A DNA stretch of 8,430 nt from Chitinophagaceae bacterium (lineage in GTDB: Bacteria; Bacteroidota; Bacteroidia; Chitinophagales; Chitinophagaceae): NCBI GenBank assembly GCA_947461495.1, contig CANHLV010000060.1:1-8430 (forward strand), read 5' to 3'. The notes under the pieces are model-generated. The model worked only from the letters and a program-made list of their open reading frames with translations. It ran no database searches and was not told the origin of the DNA. Positions 1 to 5,921 of this stretch are shown here, in pieces; the first letter of the stretch is position 1; each line of letters opens with the position of its first letter. Position numbers and translations under genes: made by a program.

Positions 1-1
1 G

Positions 2-697
2 ATTGAAGTAGCTCATTTCAATAACAAAAAGTTGTTCGTCGTTAAACAAAATCGCTACAATCCACCGATAGTCGCATTAAAGTCATTATTAAATGATAAT
101 AAACTGGGCAAAATACATTCATTTCAAATTAATTGTTTTTGGAACCGTCCGGCTGAATATTACATAAGTTTATGGAAAGGAAAAAAAGAACTGGATGGGG
201 GCACTCTATTCACTCAATTCAGTCATTTTATTGATTTGCTGTTTTGGTTATTGGGGGATGTTAAATCTGCGAAGGCTAATATCTCCAATTTTCAACATGC
301 TGATATTGATATTGAAGATGCCGGTGTGATATTATTTGAAATGATAAGCGGCGCAATCGGCACTATGAATTACAATGTGAATACTTACAAAAAAAACATG
401 GAGGGTTCGATTACATTGTTTGGGGATAAGGGAACAATAAAAATTGGTGGTCAATATTTGAATACAATCGAATATCAGTCTATTGAAGGACTACAAATCG
501 ATGTAAATGAAATGGGAAATCCTGCCAATGATTATGGATTTTACCAAGGAAGCATGAGCAATCATGATATAGTTTATGAAAACCTGCTGAAAGCAATTGA
601 TGAAACCGACAGTCAATTTGCCAGCGCTCACGAAGGCCTGAAAACTGTAGAAATCATCGAAATGATATTTGAAGCAGCATCAAAAAATACTCGATAA
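2..697 (+). CDS. Gfo/Idh/MocA family oxidoreductase, C-terminal part (5' end outside window); probably a UDP-sugar 3-dehydrogenase of WbpB/WlbA type
   Basis: The reading frame is open from base 2, so the gene begins before the window; 231 C-terminal residues are visible. The N-terminal NAD(P)-binding Rossmann fold and its EKP motif are therefore missing because of the window edge, not because the gene is broken. What is seen is the substrate/dimerisation domain: KQNRYNPP at fragment residues 15-22, a WNRPAEYY segment near 47-54, and LDGGTLFTQFSHFIDLL around 64-80, whose His (about 75) is at the usual place of the family's catalytic His. From family knowledge, the KQNR and W-x-RP-x-x-YY pattern is typical of enzymes that oxidise C3 of UDP-GlcNAc(A) in the synthesis of diamino- or acetamido-uronic sugars; the exact substrate is inferred. 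Cytoplasmic. It ends in TAA 20 nt before a glycosyltransferase gene on the same strand, which supports a role in surface-glycan sugar synthesis. Confidence 0.85.
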   Translation: MEVAHFNNKKLFVVKQNRYNPPIVALKSLLNDNKLGKIHSFQINCFWNRPAEYYISLWKGKKELDGGTLFTQFSHFIDLLFWLLGDVKSAKANISNFQHADIDIEDAGVILFEMISGAIGTMNYNVNTYKKNMEGSITLFGDKGTIKIGGQYLNTIEYQSIEGLQIDVNEMGNPANDYGFYQGSMSNHDIVYENLLKAIDETDSQFASAHEGLKTVEIIEMIFEAASKNTR

Positions 698-717
698 TCA
701 AACGAAAATTCTTTCAT

Positions 718-1806
718 TTGCCATCCATAATTTTCACAGTAACCAACGATTTGAACTACGACCAGCGCATGATTCGTATTTGTACTTCATTGGCTAATGA
801 GGGATATGATATTACATTGATTGGAAGAGAAAAAAGAAGCTCACTACCACTCGAAAGCAAGGCCTTCAAACAAAAAAGGCTTTACTGTTTTTTTGAAAAA
901 GGGAAGCTATTTTATATAGAATACAACCTTAGGCTTTTCATCTTTTTATTGTTTACAAAAGCAGATGGCATTTGCGCCATTGATTTGGACACGATTATAC
1001 CTTGTTTATGGGTTTCTTCATTAAAAAGGATTCCAAGAATTTATGATGCACATGAATTGTTTTGCGAAATGAAAGAGATTGCATCGAGAACTAAGATTTA
1101 TAAAATATGGAAATCGATAGAAAAGTATGCTGTGCCTAAGTTTAAACTAGCCTATACAGTTAACCATGTAATCGCAGAAGAATTCAAAAAGTTATACAAA
1201 GTTGATTTTGAAGTCATCAGAAGTATTGCCTTGATGGATGAAAATAAAAGTGCTAAGCCAAAAGAAAAATTCATTCTATATCAGGGCGCAGTTAATGAAG
1301 GGCGAAGTTTTGAAACGCTGATTCCTGCTATGAAATTTATTGACACTAAACTTATTATTTGTGGCGATGGCAATTTCATGCAACAGGCAAAGGCACTAAG
1401 TCGCATTCACCATGTTGAGGATAAAGTTATTTTCAAAGGTATGTTGTCACCAAACTCACTTCAAGAAATTACAAGCCAATCTTATATAGGATTAACGCTG
1501 TTTGAGCAAGGTGCCAAAAGCAATTACTATTCCCTTGCCAATCGTTTTTTTGATTACATACATGCAGGTACACCTCAAATTTGTGTAGACTATCCTCTTT
1601 ATCAAGAATTGAACAAAAAATACGATATTGCTGTTTTAATAGACGATCTTGAACCTGATTCAATTGCATTAGTTGTAAATCGACTTCTTGATGATGAATC
1701 AGTTTGGAAGTCAATGCATGAAAATTGCAAAACCGCTGCAAAAGAACTTTGCTGGCAAAATGAAGAGAAAATATTGATTGCTTTTTATAAGAAAATTTTT
1801 GGATAA
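718..1806 (+). CDS. GT-B fold glycosyltransferase, GT4-like (362 aa)
   Basis: This is probably a retaining, nucleotide-sugar-dependent glycosyltransferase acting at the cytoplasmic face of the inner membrane in glycan assembly; donor and acceptor are unknown. The N-terminal Rossmann half begins IIFTVTNDLNYDQRM (residues 4-18) and includes YDAHE (109-113). The C-terminal half starts at about LYQGAVNEGR (187-196), followed by GDGNF (216-220), FKG (239-241), and the donor-binding segment around NRFFDYIHAGTP (275-286). Length is normal for the family. The start must be TTG at 718: a TGA at 670-672 closes the frame upstream, no ATG or GTG lies between it and 718, and the next Met (residue 18) would remove the first beta strand. 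No convincing Shine-Dalgarno is seen, as usual in Bacteroidota. It lies 20 nt after the oxidoreductase, and its stop overlaps the next glycosyltransferase, so the three are probably co-transcribed. Confidence 0.88.
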   Translation: MPSIIFTVTNDLNYDQRMIRICTSLANEGYDITLIGREKRSSLPLESKAFKQKRLYCFFEKGKLFYIEYNLRLFIFLLFTKADGICAIDLDTIIPCLWVSSLKRIPRIYDAHELFCEMKEIASRTKIYKIWKSIEKYAVPKFKLAYTVNHVIAEEFKKLYKVDFEVIRSIALMDENKSAKPKEKFILYQGAVNEGRSFETLIPAMKFIDTKLIICGDGNFMQQAKALSRIHHVEDKVIFKGMLSPNSLQEITSQSYIGLTLFEQGAKSNYYSLANRFFDYIHAGTPQICVDYPLYQELNKKYDIAVLIDDLEPDSIALVVNRLLDDESVWKSMHENCKTAAKELCWQNEEKILIAFYKKIFG

Positions 1807-2920
1807 ACATCTCCATATTGTTACTCATGATGTTCCCTGGCCTGCTGATTTTGGCGGCGTCGTGGATTTATTTTATAAAATAAAAACACTTCACCAACTG
1901 GGGATTAAAATTCATCTTCATTGCTTTACAAGTAAGCGTGCTGAGCAGCCCATACTTAACAGGTATTGCGATTCTGTAAATTATTACCCCAGAAAGAAAA
2001 ACCTGTCAATACTACCCTATTCGATTCCTTACATTGTCTTATCTCGTTGTGATGAAAATTTGCTGATTAACCTTGAAAAAGACAATTATCCAATTTTGTT
2101 GGAAGGAATTCATTGCACCTATCATCTTTTTAAGGGGAAACTTAAAAACAGAAAAGTACTGGTGCGATTACATAACGTTGAATACAGTTATTATAAAAAT
2201 CTTTATGCAGCCGAATCCGGTATTTTCCGAAAAATGTATTATTTCATTGAATCGATATTATTAAAGAAATATGAAAAACGATTGGCTCAGAATGCTACAT
2301 TTTTAACTGTAAGTAAAACTGATGAAATACTTTATCAGAATGTTTTTCATGCTCAACAACTACACTTTCTTCCGGTTTTTATTCCTTGGTCACAAATTAA
2401 AAGTAAAGCAGGTACCGGTAATTTCTGTTTATACCACGGAAATTTAGCTGTAAATGAAAATGAAAAAGCAGTAATATGGTTACTAGAAGAAATTTTCAGC
2501 AAAATTAATATTCCGTTTGTTGTGGCCGGAAAAAATCCAACTTCTGCATTAAAAAAAGCAGCGCACCAACAACTCAATACTTGCTTGGTGGAAAATCCTT
2601 CCGAGCATGAGCTTGATGATTTAATAAGAAAAGCACAAGTGAATATTCTGCCCTCTTATAATTCTACTGGCGTTAAACTAAAACTTATCAATGCATTGTT
2701 TAATGGAAGACATTGTTTGGTAAACAAAGCTGCTGCCGAGGGCACTGCTGTAGAAGAAATTTGCAATTTCGCTGAAGGGACAAAAGAATTCTCAACTGAA
2801 ATTATAAGACTTTTCGAACAGCCTTTTACAGAAGAAGACATTCTCAAAAGAAAACAAGTTCTTGGAGAATTGTATGATAACCCAAAAAATGCTGAAACAC
2901 TAATTAAACTATTATACTAG
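1799..2920 (+). CDS. GT-B fold glycosyltransferase, second of a pair (373 aa)
   Basis: This is a glycosyltransferase of a different subfamily from its neighbour. The N-terminal half carries HIVTHDVPWPADFGG (about residues 6-20), a loop typical of the N-terminal Rossmann fold in these enzymes, then LLEGIHCTYH (about 100-109) and RLHNVEYSYY (123-132). The C-terminal half begins with YHGNLAVNENEKAV (about 212-225) and includes LPSYNSTGVKLKL (284-296), a donor-site region. I chose TTG at 1799, which overlaps the preceding gene's stop by 8 nt (TTGGATAA). The only other candidate is TTG at 1778, which would add seven residues of unlikely sequence; TGA at 1775 closes the frame further upstream. The first internal Met is about residue 146, so the start must be non-ATG. 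The overlap suggests translation coupled to termination of the upstream gene. Specific sugar and linkage cannot be read from the sequence. The 3' end overlaps the convergent ABC ATPase gene by 17 bp. Confidence 0.87.
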   Translation: MDKHLHIVTHDVPWPADFGGVVDLFYKIKTLHQLGIKIHLHCFTSKRAEQPILNRYCDSVNYYPRKKNLSILPYSIPYIVLSRCDENLLINLEKDNYPILLEGIHCTYHLFKGKLKNRKVLVRLHNVEYSYYKNLYAAESGIFRKMYYFIESILLKKYEKRLAQNATFLTVSKTDEILYQNVFHAQQLHFLPVFIPWSQIKSKAGTGNFCLYHGNLAVNENEKAVIWLLEEIFSKINIPFVVAGKNPTSALKKAAHQQLNTCLVENPSEHELDDLIRKAQVNILPSYNSTGVKLKLINALFNGRHCLVNKAAAEGTAVEEICNFAEGTKEFSTEIIRLFEQPFTEEDILKRKQVLGELYDNPKNAETLIKLLY

Positions 2921-3590
2921 CGTTATCCAATACTTTACCATTTTCGGTTTTGATGGTTCTGGCGGGAAATTTATTGATAACCATATAATCATGTGTTGCC
3001 ATCACAATGCAAGTATCATAATCCTTACAAATATGGAAAAGTAGTTGCATGATTTCGTCACTGGTTTCGGGGTCTAGGTTACCGGTGGGCTCATCTGCCA
3101 AAATCAATTTTGGAGAATTAAGCAAGGCTCTTGCGATGTCTATTCGTTGCTGCTCACCTCCACTCAGTTCAAAAGGCATTTTGAAACCTTTTGTTTTGAG
3201 ATTTACTTTATCCAATACATCACTTATTTTTTCATCCATTAATTTCTCATCCTTCCAACCCGTTGCTTTTAAAACAAATTTCAAATTTTCATTTACATTT
3301 CTATCAGTCAACAATTGAAAATCCTGAAACACAACACCAATATTTCTGCGTAAAAATGGTACGGTTTTCCAAGTGAGTTCTTTAAGATTATGTCCAGCTA
3401 CCCAACCTTCACCTTCTGTAAGTTCGAGGTCGCCGTACATGGTTTTAAGCAAACTGCTTTTACCGGTTCCGGTTTTACCCACTAGATACACGAACTCACC
3501 TTTTTCAACAGAAATATTTACATCACCAAGTACTAAACTAGATCCTTGATAAATATTTACGTTGCTTAACTCTACAATAGAACGAGACAT
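2904..3590 (-). CDS. ftsE: FtsE-like ABC transporter ATP-binding protein (228 aa)
   Basis: This is an ABC-type ATPase of the FtsE/LolD/MacB class. All nucleotide-binding motifs are intact: Walker A GKTGTGKS (38-45), Q-loop Gln 89 in VVFQD, signature LSGGEQQR (142-149), Walker B LILADE (162-167), D-loop region NLDPE (171-175) and H-loop His 200. FtsE works at the cytoplasmic membrane with FtsX, where the pair activates cell-wall hydrolases during division. The opening IVELSNVNIYQGS and the VYLVGKTGTGKSS stretch fit Bacteroidota FtsE better than LolD, but assignment between these close paralogues is inference. No permease (FtsX) gene is adjacent. The ATG at 3590 is supported by a promoter match 37-67 bp upstream. 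The gene lies downstream of purM on the same strand (56-nt gap) and overlaps the end of the convergent glycosyltransferase gene. Confidence 0.85.
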   Translation of the reverse strand: MSRSIVELSNVNIYQGSSLVLGDVNISVEKGEFVYLVGKTGTGKSSLLKTMYGDLELTEGEGWVAGHNLKELTWKTVPFLRRNIGVVFQDFQLLTDRNVNENLKFVLKATGWKDEKLMDEKISDVLDKVNLKTKGFKMPFELSGGEQQRIDIARALLNSPKLILADEPTGNLDPETSDEIMQLLFHICKDYDTCIVMATHDYMVINKFPARTIKTENGKVLDNASIIV

Positions 3591-3626
3591 ATTTTTGAAT
3601 TTATTTTTTAATCAATTTTTGAAAAA

Positions 3627-3657
3627 CAAAAGTAAAGGCAGAAACATTAATAAACAA
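3627..3657 (-). promoter_or_regulatory. Bacteroidota-type promoter for the ftsE-like gene
   Basis: On the minus strand TACTTTTG (3634-3627) matches the -7 element TAnnTTTG exactly, and TTG (3657-3655) lies 20 nt upstream as a -33 element. This is the spacing expected for the primary sigma factor of Bacteroidota. The likely transcription start is near 3620, giving an AT-rich leader of about 30 nt without a Shine-Dalgarno. The -33 element overlaps the last codons of purM, so ftsE could be transcribed independently of purM. Confidence 0.55.
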
Positions 3658-4828
3658 TTAGTTCCTCTCCAATTCTGATTTCAAGTGTTTTTTTAACATC
3701 TACTTCCACTCTTCCGATGATTTGAGCATCAATTGAAAACGACGCTGCAATATCAATAATTTCCTGCGCGTATTTTTCATCACAATAAATTTCCATGCGG
3801 CACCCCATGTTAAACACTTCATACATTTCACGCAAACTCGCACCGCTATTGGCTTGTATTAATTGAAATACTGGTGGTGGTGAAAATAAATTGTCTTTAA
3901 TTACTTTGAAATTGCCCGGCATGTATTTCATACATTTGGTTTGACCGCCGCCACTGCAATGAATGATTCCGTTTATGTTGTCGAATTGTGATTCAAATAA
4001 TTTCATGAACACCGGAGCAAAAGTTCGGGTTGGGCTCAGCAACAATTTTCCAATTTCGATTTCACTGATAAATTTATCATTTGAAAATTTGACGATATCG
4101 GTCATTTTGTTTTTTCCGATATAAACCACTTCTTCATTCGTTCCGGGATCGTAGCTTTCTTTAAAATGAGTGGCGTAATGTTTAGACAAAGCATCATGCC
4201 TGGCCGAAGTTAATCCATTACTGCCAATACCGCTGTTATATTCCGTTTCATAAATAGCTTTACCAAAACTTGCCAAACCTACAATTACATTACCCGGAGC
4301 AATTTTATCATTCGTAATAATTTTATTTTTAGGCCATCTGGTTGTCATAGTACCATTAACAGCTACTGTCCTTACCACATCACCCACATCAGCCGTTTCG
4401 CCACCTAGATAATGAATATTGACTCCGTAACCGGATAATAAATCGAAGAAATCCTGAGTGCCATTAATGATTTTATCCAGTACTTCACCAGGAATTAAGT
4501 GCTTGTTTCTATCAATAGTGGAATTGAAAACAATATTGTCGTAAATGCCAACGCAAAGCAAATCATCCAGATTCATAACAATGGCATCTTGAGCAATTCC
4601 AGCCCATACACTTGCATCGCCTGTTTCTTTCCAATATAGATAGGCCAAAATACTTTTGGTTCCGGCGCCATCAGCATGCATAACATTTATAAAATCGGAA
4701 TCACCGCCAAGAAAATCGGGATATAGTTTACAAAATGCATGAGGAAATAATCCTTTGCTTAATTTTTCAGTTGCAGCTAAAACTTCTTCTTTGTGAGCAG
4801 AAACGCCTCTTTGGTTATAAAGACTCAT
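3647..4828 (-). CDS. purM: Phosphoribosylformylglycinamidine cyclo-ligase (AIR synthase), long Bacteroidota form (393 aa)
   Basis: PurM closes FGAM to AIR with ATP, the fifth step of cytoplasmic de novo purine synthesis. Recognisable PurM features, numbered from the chosen start, are HADGAGTK (51-58), NLDDLLCVG (86-94), the GGETADV loop (142-148, equivalent to GGETAEMPG of classical PurM), GLTSARH (205-211), HCSGGGQTK (290-298) and NMGCRM (340-345, NMGxGM-like). It is about 45-50 residues longer than the E. coli enzyme and quite diverged, which matches the variant annotated as PurM in many Bacteroidota. A related AIR-synthase-like function cannot be excluded from sequence alone. I chose ATG at 4828 (MSLYNQRG). 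An upstream ATG at 4876 stays in frame, but it would place the start upstream of the -7 promoter match at 4846-4853 and adds 16 residues that do not look like PurM. It is divergent from ribF. Confidence 0.85.
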   Translation of the reverse strand: MSLYNQRGVSAHKEEVLAATEKLSKGLFPHAFCKLYPDFLGGDSDFINVMHADGAGTKSILAYLYWKETGDASVWAGIAQDAIVMNLDDLLCVGIYDNIVFNSTIDRNKHLIPGEVLDKIINGTQDFFDLLSGYGVNIHYLGGETADVGDVVRTVAVNGTMTTRWPKNKIITNDKIAPGNVIVGLASFGKAIYETEYNSGIGSNGLTSARHDALSKHYATHFKESYDPGTNEEVVYIGKNKMTDIVKFSNDKFISEIEIGKLLLSPTRTFAPVFMKLFESQFDNINGIIHCSGGGQTKCMKYMPGNFKVIKDNLFSPPPVFQLIQANSGASLREMYEVFNMGCRMEIYCDEKYAQEIIDIAASFSIDAQIIGRVEVDVKKTLEIRIGEELIVY

Positions 4829-4845
4829 TTTTTTAAATATTGCTG

Positions 4846-4853
4846 CAAAACTA
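4846..4853 (-). promoter_or_regulatory. Putative -7 promoter element for purM
   Basis: On the minus strand TAGTTTTG matches TAnnTTTG exactly and is followed by CA, as is common in Bacteroidota promoters. Seventeen nucleotides separate it from the ATG at 4828, so the leader would be only about 10-12 nt. No good TTG lies at the expected -33 spacing; the nearest TTTG is about 14 nt upstream, which is short. Confidence 0.45.
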
Positions 4854-4891
4854 ATTTTCAAATCTGACAAAACCATTTATTAATTATCATT

Positions 4892-4899
4892 TAGTTTTG
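4892..4899 (+). promoter_or_regulatory. Putative -7 promoter element for ribF
   Basis: TAGTTTTG on the plus strand matches TAnnTTTG exactly. It sits in the 11-mer TTAGTTTTGCA (4891-4901), which is repeated in inverted orientation at 4844-4854 in front of purM. Only 14 nt separate it from the ATG at 4914, so the leader would be very short. No clear -33 TTG is visible at 19-21 nt upstream. Confidence 0.45.
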
Positions 4900-4913
4900 C
4901 ACCTTTGTTTATA

Positions 4914-5834
4914 ATGAATGTATACACCAACATAAATGAGCTTCCTGCTTTTAATAAAGCGGTAATTACGATAGGTACTTTTGATGGATTGCATGATGGC
5001 CACAGAAAAATTATCAGCCAATTAAAGCAAGTCGCCGGCGATATCAATGGCACGACGGTTGTTATAACATTCTTCCCTCATCCCAGACATGTATTAAAAA
5101 GCACTGAAAATAAAGTTTTTATCCTGAATACACTCGAAGAGAAAATTTCACTATTAAGCGCCGAAGACATTGAGAATCTTGTCATTGTTCCATTTACAAG
5201 CGAATTTTCATCCATGGAAGCAGAAGCATATATCAGTAATTTTCTTGTAAAAAGTTTTCATCCTCATACTATAATTATTGGTTATGATCATCGATTTGGG
5301 AAAAATCGCGTAGGTAATTTTGAATTCCTGAAAGAAGGTGAAAAAAAATATGGTTATGAAGTTGTTGAAATTACAGCACAACAATTAAATGACATTGCGA
5401 TCAGCAGTACCAAAATCCGACAAAAATTATCCGAAGGCGATCTAATAACCGCCAAGTCATTACTAGGTTATAACTATTTCTTTTCTGGAAAAGTGGTAAA
5501 AGGTGATCAGCTCGGAAGAACAATCGGTTTTCCAACAGCAAATCTTGAAATAGAGGAAGAGGAAAAGCTAGTTCCGGGAAATGGAGTGTATGCGGTTGAT
5601 GTGGTGATTAAGGATGTTAAGCACAAAGGCATGATGAATATAGGCTTAAGGCCTACTGTAGGCGGCGTTGTAAGAAAAATAGAAGTAAACATTTTTGATT
5701 TCAAAGATGATATTTACGGGCAAAATATAACAGTCTTTTTAAAATCAAAACTGAGAGAAGAGAAGAAATTTAATGGTTTGGAAGAATTAAAAAATCAATT
5801 GGAAAAAGATGCTTTAGCAGCAATGACTATCTAG
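4914..5834 (+). CDS. ribF: Bifunctional riboflavin kinase / FAD synthetase (306 aa)
   Basis: RibF phosphorylates riboflavin to FMN and then adenylylates FMN to FAD in the cytoplasm. The N-terminal FAD synthetase domain shows GTFDGLHDGH (21-30), the nucleotidyltransferase HxGH-type motif, then FFPHP (53-57), GYDHRFG (123-129) and ISSTKIR (163-169). The C-terminal riboflavin kinase domain (from about 180) shows GRTIGFPTANL (201-211, with the conserved PTAN), NIGLRPTVGG (242-251) and a Glu near 257 in IEVNIFDF at the catalytic position. Length is standard and both domains are complete. I chose the ATG at 4914 (MNVYTN) over a TTG at 4905, because 4905 would lie almost on the predicted transcription start. 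The TAG stop (5832-5834) lies within the degenerate left edge of the downstream tandem repeat. It is divergent from purM and convergent with holA. Confidence 0.95.
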   Translation: MNVYTNINELPAFNKAVITIGTFDGLHDGHRKIISQLKQVAGDINGTTVVITFFPHPRHVLKSTENKVFILNTLEEKISLLSAEDIENLVIVPFTSEFSSMEAEAYISNFLVKSFHPHTIIIGYDHRFGKNRVGNFEFLKEGEKKYGYEVVEITAQQLNDIAISSTKIRQKLSEGDLITAKSLLGYNYFFSGKVVKGDQLGRTIGFPTANLEIEEEEKLVPGNGVYAVDVVIKDVKHKGMMNIGLRPTVGGVVRKIEVNIFDFKDDIYGQNITVFLKSKLREEKKFNGLEELKNQLEKDALAAMTI

Positions 5835-5842
5835 AATCCAGA
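5829..5842. repeat. Degenerate left edge of the tandem array (two 7-bp units)
   Basis: ATCTAGA (5829-5835) and ATCCAGA (5836-5842) are shortened forms of the 9-bp units of the adjacent array, each differing from a full unit by loss of CTT and gain of A at the end. GAATCCA is also directly duplicated at 5834-5840 and 5841-5847. The first unit contains the last Ile codon and the TAG stop of ribF. Confidence 0.7.
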
Positions 5843-5920
5843 ATCCAGCTTATCTAGCTTATCCAGCTTATCTAGCTTATCCAGCTTATCTAGCTTATCC
5901 AGCTTATCTAGCTTATCCAT
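5831..5920 (-). other. Repeat-encoded mini open reading frame, (Asp-Lys-Leu)8, doubtful as a gene
   Basis: An ATG at 5920-5918 starts one nucleotide after the holA TAG stop (TAGAATG). It runs through the tandem array in the one stop-free phase on this side of holA, giving Met, eight Asp-Lys-Leu triplets, then DSGF and TAG: 29 residues. The proximity to the holA stop would allow reinitiation, but there is no Shine-Dalgarno and the composition is simply that of the repeat. I list it because it is geometrically neat, not because I believe it is a gene. Confidence 0.1.
5843..5919. repeat. Perfect alternating 9-bp/18-bp tandem repeat (VNTR-like) between ribF and holA
   Basis: Eight consecutive 9-bp units strictly alternate ATCCAGCTT and ATCTAGCTT, ending with a partial ATCCA. 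This equals four perfect 18-bp units plus 5 bp, over 77 bp with no mismatch. The array and its degenerate left edge fill almost the whole 87-bp gap between the converging ribF and holA stop codons. There are no unique spacers, so it is not a CRISPR. The units are not self-complementary beyond AGCT/CTAG cores, so it does not form an obvious terminator hairpin. Perfect alternation suggests recent expansion by slippage or unequal recombination in 18-bp steps; this is inference. Copy number probably varies between strains. Confidence 0.95.
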
Positions 5921-5921
5921 T

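Noticed and set aside
698..717. Separate promoter before the first glycosyltransferase
   Set aside because: Only 20 nt lie between the genes and no TAnnTTTG element is seen there; co-transcription with the oxidoreductase is the simpler reading.
1789..1806. Programmed frameshift fusing the two glycosyltransferases
   Set aside because: Moving from the first to the second frame requires +1 or -2, not the common -1 shift, and each protein is a complete GT-B enzyme on its own, so overlap with reinitiation is simpler.
1469..1828. 119-residue open frame on the minus strand
   Set aside because: It lies wholly antisense to the well-supported glycosyltransferase genes, has a Leu/Gln/His-rich composition typical of a reverse-strand shadow and no recognisable motif.
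3049..3318. 89-residue open frame on the plus strand
   Set aside because: It is antisense to the motif-rich centre of the ABC ATPase (signature and Walker B) and shows no domain of its own.
4829..4876. Upstream ATG start for purM at 4876
   Set aside because: It adds 16 residues unlike PurM and would lie upstream of the -7 promoter match at 4846-4853.
4905..4913. TTG start for ribF at 4905
   Set aside because: An ATG follows nine bases later and gives the expected N terminus; the TTG lies about where transcription should begin.
5843..5919. CRISPR array
   Set aside because: The units are 9/18 bp, directly contiguous and contain no unique spacers; no cas genes are nearby.
5843..5919. Bidirectional intrinsic terminator formed by the repeat
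   Set aside because: The units are direct repeats and share only AGCT/CTAG palindromic cores; no long inverted complement such as AAGCTA occurs on the same strand, so no stable stem followed by a T-run can be drawn.
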